Made by a program: the position numbers and the translations under genes. Below the pieces are notes generated by a model that saw only the letters and a program-made list of their open reading frames with translations, was not told the origin of the DNA and did no database searches. From Boletus sp. NGJ (lineage: Eukaryota > Basidiomycota > Agaricomycetes > Boletales > Boletaceae), in assembly GCA_019096195.1 (NCBI GenBank), contig JAGTXK010000139.1, positions 1 through 64,000 of the forward strand: 64,000 nt of DNA, read 5' to 3'. This document shows, one piece after another, positions 10,173-21,677 of this stretch. Numbering within the stretch: the first letter of the stretch is position 1; every line of letters starts with the position of its first letter.

Positions 10173-13100
10173 CTAATCCGTGCTCCAGCGCTGCCAGTTA
10201 GCATCGATGGTTGTCTCTGGTATAGCCATCTGAGGAACCGAGGGCTGATTAATATCCGATAGTGATCGCGGCGCGTCAAAAGAAGCTTTGCCAAACCGTC
10301 CAGTTGTACCACGAGCAAAGCTATTTTTGTGATGCTGAGAATGGTTGTCTCGACGATATTGCCGACGGGGAGGTACCAGGTTGCGCTCAAAAGTCGTGCC
10401 CATCGGGATTGAGGCTGGCCCTCCAGCGGGCGATGACGCGATCCGGCGACCAGCCACTCCATGGGGATTCCCTATCTGTGGTGCGACTCCGTGCCACGCA
10501 TGACTTGGTATCCATCCGTGAGCCCCCACGTGATGAGGCGGTGGGGCCGTTAGCGGTGGATTGATGTAGGAGTGAAAGATGACTGCCTGTGGGCGAATAG
10601 GAGGTGGCGGATACGGGCGCCAAGTCACTGGAGATTGCCCCTCAACAGATCCAGAATTGGTAGGAGCTTGACCTTGTTCTTGATTTCCAGCCATGTATTG
10701 GTTCAGTGCATCGGGCGGATAGACAGGAACAAGCATTCCTTGATCGCCCTGGATGAACCCAGTTGGGATCAGAGGAGCTTGTGTGTGAAGTAGAGTAGGA
10801 TTCTTGACAACTCCCAGGTGGCCAGCAGTGGCCTGGCCCGAATCGGAGCTATGGCCAACCGTCGGAGGATATGGCATAAATGTCTACAGAACGGTTAGCA
10901 CGCGAAAAAAAACCCTGTCAGCTACATACTGGATATGCTCCGCTGGCTGAACCAAACGGAATTGGGGTGTTCGAGGGAGTTCCACTGCCATCTGACCCGC
11001 CGCTCTGCAAAGGGGTGGAGCTACGGGTGGAGGGAAGGAGTAGCCAGGGAAAGGTTGACCTGCAAAAGGCATCTGGTACGGAAACTGTGGGGGGTAATTT
11101 GGGATCCATCCCTGAAAGTACTGGATGGTAGGTGCTGGATACGTCCCCGGCAAGGCTGGGGCTGGTACCACAGATGTCTGGGAGGACAAAAGCGTCGTAT
11201 CTGGTAGAGCAGGCTCACCCTGTTTGTTTTCCAGCGACTTTTCCGTCTCCAGGACTTCTTTGATTGACCCACACTCGCGGTCATCACCATCAGAAGGAGC
11301 CTTAGGCGGTGGATTTCTAGTCTCGTCCTGTACTTCATTCAGATCGCAGGCTTCACTACAGGATGGTGGAGCAGGTTGAGTCGGCGAGTCTGTGAGTTGC
11401 AGATCTGCCATATGGGCAGCAATATTAACGACACCGGGTTTAGGCGGATCGACACCAAGGTCATCGCCGGAATCGAATGGTTGTGAATCCGACTCCTTGT
11501 TAGGCCCTGGTCGCCAGGAAGGGCGATAAGCCGGATTCCAATCTCGAAGTTGTACACGAATCAAACGGCCGTCAAGTATCCGATTGTGCTACGAGATCGA
11601 GTTAAGATGCGAATAGCCAAGTGGAAACAGACTCACCTCTGCCTTTACGGCTCTCGCAGGAGCCTCTGTATTATTAAACTTGACAAACGCGAACGCAGAG
11701 CGTTTGTTACCTGGGAAATATATTAATCACGGATATGCTGACGAGCGAAAAAAAAAAACATACTTGGTCGAATAACCTTGACTGCCTCAATTCCTCCGTA
11801 TTTTGAGAACAACGCCCTGACCTTGCTTTCGTCCCAAGCATTTGGTCCAAACATTTCTAGACCACCAACAAAGATGGTCGTAGGATCGACAACATGATCG
11901 TCCCGCTTCTCTTGCGAGAATTGCAGGAGTGAACCTTGACTATCATAGTCCCTAAAAGACATGCTTTGGAAATCTCCCATATAGCTGGCAGTGGTAGGTG
12001 TGCGAAGCATAAGCGACCCAGGGGTTCTCGGCGTGATAGGAGATGCCCCAAAGTCAGGTGTATGGGGAATGCCTACATCGATTTCTTGACAATGACCCTC
12101 TTGTGAAGTATGACAGCCGCTGTCCGAGGACACGATGTGATGGCCAAAGTATGGTGAAGACGTGAGATTGGGTCCAGCCACACTACATAATGGGTGTTAC
12201 CAATGTTCAGAGATGAAACGAACTGCTAACCTCGGGCCACATTTGGATTCCATCGACTCAACATTGTCGGCCCACCGAGCGCGATGGGTCGATTCCCAAT
12301 TCATGAAGGACAGTTGCCCAGTAGATTCTCGCGAGGGAAGTGACGCCGCCGCCTGAGGCCGGTGGTGCGTTAATGAAAGTGCTCTTGGTCGGGATGACTG
12401 AGAAGGATGCATGTTTCGATTATTTACTTCAGTGCATGTTTCCTGTTGCCAGACATTGCATCCGGAGCTCGGGACAGCAATATTTACATCGGACGGATGT
12501 TGAACGACTGAGGGATCCTCGGTAGTACGAAGGGCAGGAAAAGTGCGGCTAGCCGGCAAAAAACTTGAGGCTGAGCGCGGAGCAAGGCCTGGCGCACGAC
12601 TACGCCAAGAATGGGACGCTGGAAATGCACGCGGAATATTATGAAGTCCCTGCTCGCGAGGAGCTGTATTCGACTGATGAGCCCATGTAACTGTTAAATG
12701 AGGAATTCTGCGAAGTGTCTTTAATTGTGGCGGCGGGTGGGATCAGAATTCACGGATATAACGAGCTTGGGCAACATACCACGAGGGCGCTAACGCAGTC
12801 GTCTCGATGCGCCCATTTCACTTTCCAGCAGCCAGGATCCATATCAGGCGAGCGGGGGCCATCGTGAGGAGGTGGAAAATTCGCGGATACATTTTCACTT
12901 CCATGCGCGTAATGCGCAAAATAATCGACGACGCCAAATATGGATGTAATTTGCAACAGAGACTATATTCGAGAAATGAGTTAGATGACTCCTTGAAATG
13001 TCCAACGTTACCTCAGCGTCGTAAAGAAGAGGCACGAGCAATAAACCATGGTCAGTCCCTCCAGTAGGTGGAACGTCCAAGGCATCTGAGTTGTACAGGA

Positions 13101-13939
13101 TAGTAAGCTGCCTGGAATAATTGATCAGAGAATTGAAAATAATGCGAAAATACACACTGACCTGGTCCCGGGTGTCCTGATGATTCTCATGGCATTCGGT
13201 AGCTGGAGCTCGATGAACCGGGAGTCATCGGTAGGCAGGGAATTTGCTTTCCTGGAAACATCCCTTTGTCGAACATATTGTCTGGGGCTCCTACGATATA
13301 GATCAGACTGACAGAGTCGAAAGTACAACATGCATATATGCGCCGTTGTTCGTGCATATATCTGAGGGTATCCTGCGGGAGGAAAATTGCTCACCGGTAT
13401 GAGATGAGTAGAGTCTTGAATGCGCGGGCGGGTTCATAGCGAAGGTACCGACCCAAAAACGGCTGCGGTGCAGCAGCATGAAGATTATTCAAGAGGATGG
13501 AGGCTGCCTCAGAATCCTAAATCGGTAGCGGGTTAGAAGACAACGAGATAGCCACGTCGTGAAGAACGACAGACCTGACATTGGATGAATGCACAGGTAC
13601 CACCCTTGGAATCGCGAACAACTTTGATGCCTTTGACTTGCGGATGTTCAGAAAGATGCTGAGACAACATGCTCGTTAGTTCGGGGTGCTCGATGTTGGA
13701 AGGCAGGCTGACGGGAGTTGTTATCAGCGAGGGATGTAGTAAAGGCTTGTTACGTACCTTCCGATGAAGATGCTCGCGTCTTGAACACTATGACCCTCGT
13801 CAGCTGAAACGCTGCGCGGCGGGGAAGGCACGCGGTGCAAGTTCGCAACCAGGCTTTCAGGGTTGGAGGAAAGAGAATCGGAGGAGGTGAGGGAATCAAA
13901 GCGAGTGCCCCATGATCGACCGAGTCTTTGTTGAGGCAT
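10173..13939 (-). CDS. Three-RRM RNA-binding protein (fungal Mug28/Spo5-like architecture)
   Basis: Eleven exons: 13939-13758, 13707-13575, 13516-13395, 13290-13162, 13111-13012, 12962-12780, 12718-12231, 12182-11764, 11710-11637, 11588-10926, 10883-10173; 1067 aa. RRM1 (about residues 55-145) has the RNP2-like IFIGSLPSN and RNP1-like GGTCAFIQCQ. RRM2 (about 180-300) is degenerate and begins RFIELQLPNAMRII. RRM3 (about 555-635) has TIFVGGLEMFG and the RNP1-like RSAFAFVKF. The rest is disordered; the last 400 residues are rich in Pro, Gly and Tyr. Fungi use such multi-RRM proteins in meiotic and mating mRNA control; that role is inferred from architecture. The tenth intron is the weakest point: 42 nt with a GTAGCT donor, chosen because it alone keeps the frame. 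Confidence 0.82.
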
Positions 13940-14736
13940 CGTACGCTATCGAGAAGGAGGAAGAGGTGTACGTAGAAATGTATTGGAACCCGGAATGAAG
14001 TTGCGAGCGCGGGGGACAAGTGTAGTGAATGATCAAGTTGGCATTCCGAGAACGGACACCTGCAGGAATATGTCGCATTCACATCGAAACGTTTTTTTCT
14101 ACGGGTCTGTCGGCAATCAATCTTCCGCGAAAGGTGTAATACGTGCCGTGCGTGTGGTTGGCAGTCACTCTATATATTTCTGTGCTCTTCTCTCTTGCAT
14201 CATACGACCTGAGCGAAAACAACGGGGAAAGGTTGGAGACGAAAGCCACTACCATCAGGCAATTCCCAGTTGGCCAGTGACAATATCAGGAAGACCTAGC
14301 AAAGGTTACTGGTTAGCTGCTTACGGGCCAGCCCCGAGTGAAACATCGCGACGGTTCAAAGGAACAATCAGATCATCGTTCTCGAAGAACAAGCTAATAA
14401 GACAACCATACTTCTTAACATACTCGTTGGTGGTTGAGTGCTGTTTGATCAGCGAAGAAGCCGTGGATAGAGCGCCTCGCTGCAGGTTACAGTGAGCACG
14501 AACAATACAGCTAGCGTGGATCGCAATATTGTAGAGCACTGAAAAGTGTGTAGAACGAGTAAATGAATGATCGACCGGTTTCGACGGTAGTATCACTCAA
14601 AGGCCATCCGAATGGAATGGAAGAACTCGTCGACAGTTTGCAACACATCGAAGAAGTGTCGTGGATTACGTAACACCCACACTCCTTCCTTTCCAAAGTA
14701 CTCGCTGAAAAGTACTCGCAGGGACATACATATAGA
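13940..14736. promoter_or_regulatory. Divergent intergenic region between the three-RRM gene and RPB6
   Basis: About 800 bp between two start codons pointing away from each other, so it should hold both promoters. The frames at 13983-14495 (plus) and 14321-14814 (minus) have no recognised content. No specific factor site is claimed. Confidence 0.4.
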
Positions 14737-15417
14737 ATGTCCGACGACGGCTACGGCGGCGGCGGCGGGGATGATTACGACTATGGTGGTCCGAGGTTCG
14801 TACCCTTGTCTCATCCACTAAGAGGCACATTGTTGACTCGTCGCCCAGTTTTAACGATGGCGCTTTCGTGCGTGCAGTGGTACTTCAGAATAGTCATCGC
14901 GCTCATAACGCGGACAGGATGACAGCTATGATCTCCTAGCGCATGAACTACCAGAGGGTGAACAGACCGAGGAACAGGGGGAAGACGCCAATGGCGAGGT
15001 CTCCCATCCCAATGGTGTCAATGGTGCGGACCATGACCAAGAAATGGCGAACGGGGAGGAGCAGTTACCTCAGCAGCCCGCCCCCTCTGGCTTGCAAGGC
15101 GAAAGACAACCAAATAAAGTCAGAGTGACTACCCCTTACCTCACCAAGTACGAGCGTGCGCGAATACTGGGGACCCGGGCATTGCAAATCAGGTATGTCT
15201 CTCGACCCGTCCATGGTCCCTCCCTTTGTCTGGCTCACCGACTGCGCTCCGAATAAGCATGAATGCCCCTGTTCTCGTTCCTTTGGATGGTGAGACAGAT
15301 GCCTTGCAGATTGCCATCAAGGAACTCTCACAACGAAAAATTCCCTTGATCATCCGACGATATCTACCAGACGGTTCTTTTGAGGATTGGAGTGTATCCG
15401 AGTTGATTAGTGAGTGA
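14737..15417 (+). CDS. RPB6: RNA polymerase subunit ABC23 (Rpb6), shared by Pol I, II and III
   Basis: Small common subunit that stabilises the clamp of all three nuclear RNA polymerases. Exons 14737-14795, 14849-14867, 14918-15192, 15258-15417; 170 aa. The conserved C-terminal core is unmistakable: [20 protein letters not shown], then [11 protein letters not shown], then [19 protein letters not shown]. The N-terminus is acidic and Gly/Tyr-rich, as usual. Exon 2 is only 19 nt (codes for about SFNDGAF) and is needed to keep frame between the Gly-rich start and [10 protein letters not shown]. The intron before the last exon splits the Ser codon of QISMN. The second Pol subunit in this window, RPB2, lies 38 kb away. 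Confidence 0.95.
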
Positions 15418-15589
15418 GCTCGGTGTCGGAATTACTGTCCTGTTGTTCTGTAGTTACCTTATTCAGTTTGCAAAGTTCTGTGATCTCCTGTTGATGTGAG
15501 CTCGTATCATGAAGATGGTTGGCAATGACACTTCAGACGATCTACTTATGTAAAATGCAATGCTAATGTACATTCCAGGATGCCTTTAT

Positions 15590-17265
15590 TTATGTTTTCT
15601 TGATTTCTACCCATACCCCTGGTCGTGTGACGCTCTTCGTCCTGAGTGTCTTGGCAGAGGACCCTTTCGACGATGCTCGGTTCCTTGCCTGATGGCCGGA
15701 CGTCCTCGAGGGCCGTGATTCAAATGCTTTCGGGCTGTCGAGTTGTGAGCTGGAATTCGTCGTATCCAGAAACAAGAGGCGTCTTTCTGCCATCTCCAGC
15801 CCTTTCGAGCAACCAGCAGCCTTGGACACGCCTCTTCTTTTCCGTGGACTTGACTCGGCATCAGAATAGTGACAACCCGATTGCCGTCGTTTAAGAGGTG
15901 ACGACGGTGCACTTGATGGTGGTTTGCATATAGGGGTAGGCGAACACATGGTCTCATCTTCTCCGCGAGCATTCTCCGCGAATGATTTCCGCCTGGATAC
16001 GGCTGTAGCACATAATGAATAATGCATTCCGAGGTGAAGATCGGGAACTTACATTTTTTCTTCGTCACGACAGATGCTGACTCCTTCACAACCTTGAACA
16101 CACCGTCAACATCCAGCATTTGTTGTACTTCCCAATCTGATGGCCGCATCTTCTTCCAATCCTCGAGAACCTTTTCCACCCAACAATCAGTTTCACCAGA
16201 AACATGATAATCGATCACATCCTCCCACTCGCTTCCCGGTGGAGTCTTGTTCACGAAGACAACCTTGCCCTGCCAGCTCTTGGCCGATCTTGGAGTACCT
16301 GTGGTGGATGTTTTCGAGGCGTGAACAGCTTTCGCGAAATCCTTCACGAGTTTTTTAATCCCGTGAACCTTCAGGGAAGTTCCCATGATGATTAACATAT
16401 CAGGTTTTCGTAAAATGTCATGGGTCTGAATCAACCCAATATCGTCCCCGAGTGGATGTACTTCATCATATAGCACGATGGCCGGACGCAGGCTGCCGAC
16501 CTTGAGAGGTCGAGCTGACCTAGCCAAGCGTGCTTCCGCTGGGATACATAACAGTCGGCATGGTTTCCAAATGACGCGATGGGCAAGTACTCACCACGTA
16601 GCTTGCACTCTGGGCAATCCGGAGCCATCCCCTGGTCAAACATGCCTAAATAATCCTCTGTACAGGGCAGATCCACGGAACACAGGGCACAGCGGACGCG
16701 ATGGATGTCTCCATGTAGTTGGACATTGCGTACTTCTGCGACCCTCATTCTCGATTTTCCTTTTCCAGACGCATTTCCTTGGCTTGAGCTACCACGGAGT
16801 CCGACCTTTTCTTCAAAGCCATCGATGTTTTGCGTGTAGGAACGCAGCAGCTTATGTTTGGTATCAAGAGTTTTAATGAAGCGATGTGTCGGTGTGGGTG
16901 TGGCAGAGTCGATGCGGTGCTTGAGCTGAGAGATGAAGGTATAGAATACAGCAGTTGATGTTTTGTCACGAAACAGCGACGCATCGAAGAGGTCCCGACC
17001 CTTTAGTACGACGTCGGGGTGTTGCTGTTGAACAAGCGCGTACAAGCCGTCTGATGAGCGGAAATCCTGATGAAACGTTAATTTTGTCAAGACACCGGGA
17101 CAACGCCAGACGACGACTTACTGGTATCCCGCACGAACACGAGATGCCGGCCCCAGTGACTATCACAATTTTCTTGCACTTGGCCACTGCAAGCGAAATA
17201 TCTAGGAGGGCCCTCCGAGTGCTTGATTCTGCCACGGGTGCATCGAGATCAAGTCGAACGGTCAT
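15590..17265 (-). CDS. NAD-dependent histone deacetylase, Hst3/Hst4-type sirtuin
   Basis: Sirtuins remove acetyl groups with NAD+; the Hst3/4 group targets H3K56ac during the cell cycle. Exons 17265-17122, 17066-16595, 16538-16053, 16002-15590; 504 aa. NAD-binding GAGIS is at 38-42, IPDFRS at 47-52, TQNID at 126-130, and the catalytic His166 lies in LHGDIH. Zinc cysteines are C174, C177, C199 and C202, then LRPAIVLYDE and GTSLKVHG follow. The last 135 residues are a basic, Ser-rich tail with KRR-type clusters suggesting nuclear import. For the last exon the acceptor was set at 16003 because it gives the composition-consistent frame; using the downstream AG gives a different, unlikely tail. 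Start is the first in-frame ATG. Confidence 0.92.
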
Positions 17266-17413
17266 GTCCGAGGTCACAGATGGTGGTAAGAGTGAAGGTG
17301 GCCTCCCACACAAGTATCATGACGCTCCACATAGACAGCCTACTGAAATTGTTTTTATATATTTGTTCACCGCGTCGCGTCGTGTAAGTCACATGACTCG
17401 TCGCGTTCATACG

Positions 17414-18570
17414 TCACAAGCTATTTATACGCTCTGATCCAAGAGCTCGTTCATAGTACCAGATATCATCCTCGTTGCAGGTCGATGGGGTGGTCGAGTT
17501 GACCGTCTTGAAGTGCCCATATTGTTCCTGTGGTAAAAACGTCGAGTCCGTTCGGGCACCCCCAGCAGAGTACTCACCGTGCCCAAGACATGGTGGAAGT
17601 ACCAAACCTCGTCGAGAACAGACCCATTGTTGCTGCATCCAAGGTAAGGGATTGCACCAGTCTGCGAATACAAAGCATTGGTGATCCGCGCAAGGGTGTA
17701 CGTTGTTTTGTTAGAGGGGATAATACCAGGTCTGAAAACCAGTCAATATTTAGAATCGGAGCCTCGCGAAGGGGCACGTACGCGGCTAGCATGTTGTAAG
17801 TTGGGTACGTCTGGAACACCTTCGTTACAGTCTCGAAAAAGTTGACCACTTCTTGGTGTCCCTTGTAACCAGGTTCGTAGCAAACAACATCAAACGTCGA
17901 GGTGCACGTCGCATGCTTGGAGAACTACCACCTTCGTTAGTTAAATCTCAGTACAGTTTGGTCGGGCGATCACGGACCTCATGTGCCCAGAACTCGTCAT
18001 TTGGTGCACCTTGGTTGATCCAAAAAGTGTCCACTGTTAGAAATGTGAACAATCAATCGTCGACCACTCCACCTGTGCATATTGTACTTACTATACCTCA
18101 ACAGATCGAATCGCCCAAAATCTTCGATGAACGTCCTAACGCTAGGACCCTTGTACGGAGGGACGACAGTACCATCGGGAAGGTATGCTGGGGACGGGTC
18201 AGGGTCGTATTGCCTTGTTAGATCGCAGTATTGGTCATAGGAACTTGCACGCGCAGTCAGTAAAAGCAAGAATCATATACGAGATGCTTGCTCACCCATC
18301 ACAATTGTCTGGCCATAGGCCGTGGATACCCCAGCTTCCAGAAGGCAGCAGTTGTCCAAACTTCTCCAAACCGGTATAAGTATTCCAATACTGGGTTTGT
18401 AACACAAGGCCGCCTTTCACGGCGTTACAGCATGAATTAGTGAGTACGGTGGTGTTTTCGCAGGAGTATTGCAACGGCAAGTCAATGCATACTTCGATGC
18501 TAGGGCAGAGGTGTGGCAAGGCGCAAGTTGCTACACCGACGAATAACAACGTGCTGGTGACAATCAGCAT
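17414..18570 (-). CDS. Secreted ribonuclease T2
   Basis: Acid endoribonuclease that cleaves RNA through a 2',3'-cyclic intermediate, secreted or vacuolar. Exons 18570-18296, 18243-18092, 18033-17978, 17924-17782, 17731-17578, 17527-17414; 297 aa. A hydrophobic signal peptide covers about residues 1-17 (MLIVTSTLLFVGVATCA). The first active-site block reads GIHGLWPDNCDG (His83); the second reads EFWAHEFSKHATC, with His160, Glu161, Lys164 and His165. The usual HGTC is HATC here. There are many Cys residues, as expected for a disulfide-rich extracellular enzyme. All five introns are 50-58 nt and close the frame. The gene lies about 150 bp upstream of the sirtuin on the same strand, with no sign of shared function. 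Confidence 0.94.
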
Positions 18571-19201
18571 GTCAACGTGGAAAGACGGATTTGCAGACCA
18601 TCCATTATCTGGATAATTTTATATGCGGAGCATGACAAGAAAGGGACACGAACGTGCTTCTCTAACTTTTGTGCACCACATGCTATCGCTTGTTTGAATC
18701 AAACAAGAGGTCTATCCGGTGAGAGCTCAAAGCTTTCCGTGGGCCCAACTGGACGTGCGCCTGCTACAAGCGATTGATCCATCTGACCGGAGTCTCAGAG
18801 CGTCGTTTTCAAGTTGTGACCAACGTGCACTCTCGTGTAACCCACTGTGATCAACTTACCTGATTTAGTATTCGCCTGAGAGCATCAAGATACATCCGAT
18901 CGAACTGAGTGGCATTGTAATACAACAAGGACTTACGCAGGTTCCATTGGGTTTCCAACTACGCTGTCACGGATATCGTGCATGGGTGAGTGCTCAAATC
19001 GAGCATACAGGTAAGAAGCAGGTTTGCCCAGGGACGAAGCTCGATGAGGATGGATAGATAACATGTGTATTGTATTTTTGGGTCAAGAAAAAAAGAATCC
19101 CGGGCCGATTCATACACCGAGATCTGGTACATCCATCAGGGACAAAGACGGCAGTTAGCATCGAGAAACGAGATGCGGCCGCTCGCGGACCAGTAAGACT
19201 T
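18571..19201. other. Intergenic region between RNase T2 and DMC1
   Basis: About 630 bp with no supportable gene. It should contain the RNase T2 promoter (near 18600-18800) and the DMC1 3' end. Short frames at 18577-18777 and elsewhere have no recognisable content. Confidence 0.45.
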
Positions 19202-21185
19202 TCAAACATCGGTCCATCCACCTTCATCGAGCTTATAGGAGGCCTCGCTTTCGGGGCGATCAGGGCTGTCAACCAGTTTAGCAACGCGCTCTTCCGCGCG
19301 ACCTGTGTCGAAAACACAGCGCATGAGTTCGATCCTGCATCCTCGTCCTCAATACTTCTAGTGTACATACCCTTCCGCAGGAATATACGAGTTGCAGAAG
19401 AATGCGAGAGAATGTGTCCCCCGATTGGCTTTAGAGCACCACCAGCCACGAAAGTCATGGTTGCTCCGGGGTCGGCTAGGGGTCGTTAGATAACAACGAA
19501 ATGAAGAGAGAGATGACTCAGGGCAGTACATTGAACTTGATTTGTAATAAGCACTGCGATCTATTCGAGGGGATAGTCAAAGAATAAATGCAAACCCATC
19601 AGATTACCAACGTTGTATTCTTCGGTTAATTTTGTGAGCTTGGAGAGCATCTGCAACAGTGATTACGGCGATCCTCAGTACCTTAGCGCATGCGTATATT
19701 ACCTGAGCAAGCTACAGTATCCATGTATGGGTATCTTTTTTGGCGCTGTGTATTTGAGTATACGCGCACCTTCTGTTGTCTTTCACTCAATTCCCCTCTT
19801 CCGGAGTAGTCGACTCTAAAGAGAGCCATAATGGAGTCGACGATCTATCGAAAGTCAGATGTCAATGCCACGCGCCAGGAACTGACGTACTAAGAGCCGG
19901 AAGTCCTTGTCCTCAGCAAAACGAAGGGAGCACTCATTTATCAGTTCCATCTGCAGATTCAATGTGAGCATCCGGAAAAGGCCAACTTGGGAACGATAAC
20001 CTGGTGTTCACTATTGAATGCTCGGGCTTCAAGTAATTTATGAGCAGTAGTCAAGCGGACGATGTTCCTCCATACCGTAGAGGATATTCTCCAGTGCCAT
20101 AGTCCCGTCTACGCCGAAGCGATCCGCAATCGACCGAATGCGATCAGGACGAAAGGTACCTGGGAGCGCTATGAGCAGGATGCAACAGGGTGGAATATGT
20201 TCACATGCCTTCAGTGTCAATGTATGCTACCTAGTCGAATTATCCGCAGGAGAACAGCCTTGTCTTGAATATAGGTGACCTACCTTCCCTGAAGCGCCTC
20301 CTAGTTCAGGGGGAAGCTGGGCTACCACGCACATTGTGTGCGCCATCTGTGTTTTTCCCGTGCGAAACTCGCCATATACTTCCCGGGTGAGATCTCATTG
20401 GATTCGACGACCATCAAGATAATTACCTTCTGATATTGACTGAGATATGATGCCGCCTATTGAGAGCTTAAATTCCTTTCTTTTTAGTGAGACAAAGCTT
20501 CTTGCCTCCGAGAATGGCATCTACAGATTTACTACCCGTGCTGATCACAAGGACGCGCTTCCGACGATCTTGAACTTCAACTCCTGTCGCGAACGAAGAG
20601 CCCTGTACTTGGGTGAGTTCTTGTATCACGTTCGAGACAAATCGGTTACCGCAATCTTCTGCGCGGCTTCCTGAATGAAAGGAACAATAAGGTCGAGTGT
20701 TCCGGAGCGCATATACACTGTTACCTTGATCTTTTCGACTTTCGCCTCCGACATGCCCTACGATGTGACAACGATGAACATGAACACTTGCAGAGACTTG
20801 AAGGTCCTCACCTTGATCTTGAGGAGCTGCCGACGTGTCGTCATCATAACGCCGGACACAGTATGAATTGCCGCGCTCTGAGAAACGCGTGAGATAGGTT
20901 AGGTAGAAGATAAGAGAGTTTACCTTGAGTTTGAGAATATCTTGCACGTTTATGCCCTGGCGAGGTCAGAGTTGCGAGAGGTTAATGAGTTATCGTCCCA
21001 CCTGTTGTTGGAGCTCGTCTACGTTGTCGAAGAAAGGCGTCTGAAAAAGTCAGTGTCCAGTCGATGGCGATAGAGTTAGGGGTTGTATGGCTTACCTCCT
21101 CGATGTCGTCGATCACTGGAGGACTCTGTGGCCGGCTGGGTGGAGGCATGCTCTCCTCGAGCGCAGTAGCACGACGTGGGGCCAT
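19202..21185 (-). CDS. DMC1: Meiotic recombinase Dmc1/Lim15
   Basis: RecA/Rad51-family ATPase that forms filaments for strand exchange between homologues in meiosis. Nineteen exons: 21185-21096, 21040-21002, 20956-20924, 20877-20812, 20757-20725, 20670-20650, 20602-20506, 20456-20427, 20378-20284, 20230-20209, 20159-20076, 20026-20001, 19950-19891, 19844-19770, 19711-19703, 19650-19612, 19560-19530, 19475-19371, 19302-19202; 351 aa. Order: helix-hairpin-helix ([10 protein letters not shown] to [14 protein letters not shown]), [16 protein letters not shown], Walker A GEFRTGKT (139-146), [36 protein letters not shown] (Walker B), then [16 protein letters not shown]. The C-terminus [14 protein letters not shown] and the [10 protein letters not shown] block fit Dmc1 rather than Rad51. 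Two introns (20457-20505 and 20160-20208) start with GC, and exon 15 is nine bases. Confidence 0.96.
20160..20208 (-). other. Second GC-AG intron in DMC1
   Basis: The donor is GCATGT after GACACTGAAG and the acceptor is CCCAG. The junction produces [12 protein letters not shown], which is nearly invariant in Dmc1. The GT five bases inside the donor (GCATGTG) would break the frame. Confidence 0.82.
20457..20505 (-). other. GC-AG intron in DMC1
   Basis: Read on the minus strand, the intron starts GCAAGA and ends AATAG. Removing it joins GGA-G to GC-GGC and gives the conserved ILGGGI of Rad51/Dmc1 proteins. No GT donor nearby keeps both frame and motif. Confidence 0.85.
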
Positions 21186-21527
21186 GTTTATCGAGACGAT
21201 GTTCGGTGTGGGTTATCTGGAAGTATCCGCATTGAAATAGGACGGACGCGTTGGTCACGTGAGGTAGCTTCCACTGAACTTGACGAAACGCTACTGTAGC
21301 AGTCCGTCGATCGTCGATTCCACTTAAGTAAGCTGCAGGTGAACTTCCCGTTCGTGGAGAGCCGAGGAGGAAGTACTTGTGGTACAACCTGCGACGATCC
21401 GGCTTCGAGGCAACAAAGTGTTGGAAAAACCCAAGCAAACGATGAACGCCAAGCATGATTCAGAATTGAGCCCCTCCTCTGAGAATGTCATCTTGAGATA
21501 CTACAGCCAGACACGAAAAAGAATAAA
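21186..21527. promoter_or_regulatory. DMC1 upstream region
   Basis: About 340 bp between the DMC1 start codon and the 3' end of the tRNA gene. No protein is supportable. It should contain the DMC1 promoter; I see no certain meiotic regulatory element. Confidence 0.35.
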
Positions 21528-21609
21528 TGCCAGGACCGTGGATTGAACACGGGACCTCCAGAAAACGACCATCTTCAGTCTGTTGCTCTCCCAGCTGAGC
21601 TACCCCGGC
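21528..21609 (-). tRNA. tRNA-Phe (GAA) with a 9-nt intron
   Basis: The minus strand folds as a cloverleaf. The acceptor stem GCCGGGG pairs with TCCTGGC (two G-U pairs), with discriminator A. The D arm is GCTC-AGCTGGGA-GAGC and the T arm is CCGTG-TTCAATC-CACGG. The anticodon stem-loop is interrupted: ACAGA, then CTGAAG, then inserted bases before the closing TCTGG. Without a 9-nt intron just 3' of the anticodon the tRNA is 73 nt. The anticodon is GAA. Introns at this site are standard for fungal tRNA-Phe. The A and B boxes (TAGCTCAGCTGG and GGTTCAATCC-like GTGTTCAATCC) are intact. It lies 68 bp beyond the BDP1 stop, on the same strand. Confidence 0.95.
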
Positions 21610-21677
21610 TCAAATGTAGGCATCTGAAACCAGTGAATCAGAATAAAAGTGATCTTTCTAGCGACAATTGATATTGT

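Noticed and set aside
15607-16527. Long uninterrupted minus-strand frame as the sirtuin C-terminus
   Set aside because: It reads through the GTAAGT donor at 16052. The spliced alternative gives a more natural Ser/Lys/Arg-rich tail and ends in its own stop at 15590.
19070-19489. A 139-aa plus-strand open frame opposite the end of DMC1
   Set aside because: It is the antisense shadow of DMC1 exons, whose motifs are clear on the minus strand.
20038-20220. Apparent premature stop in DMC1 after LENILYG
   Set aside because: A normal GT-AG intron (20027-20075) starts in that codon and restores the ARAFNSEHQ segment.
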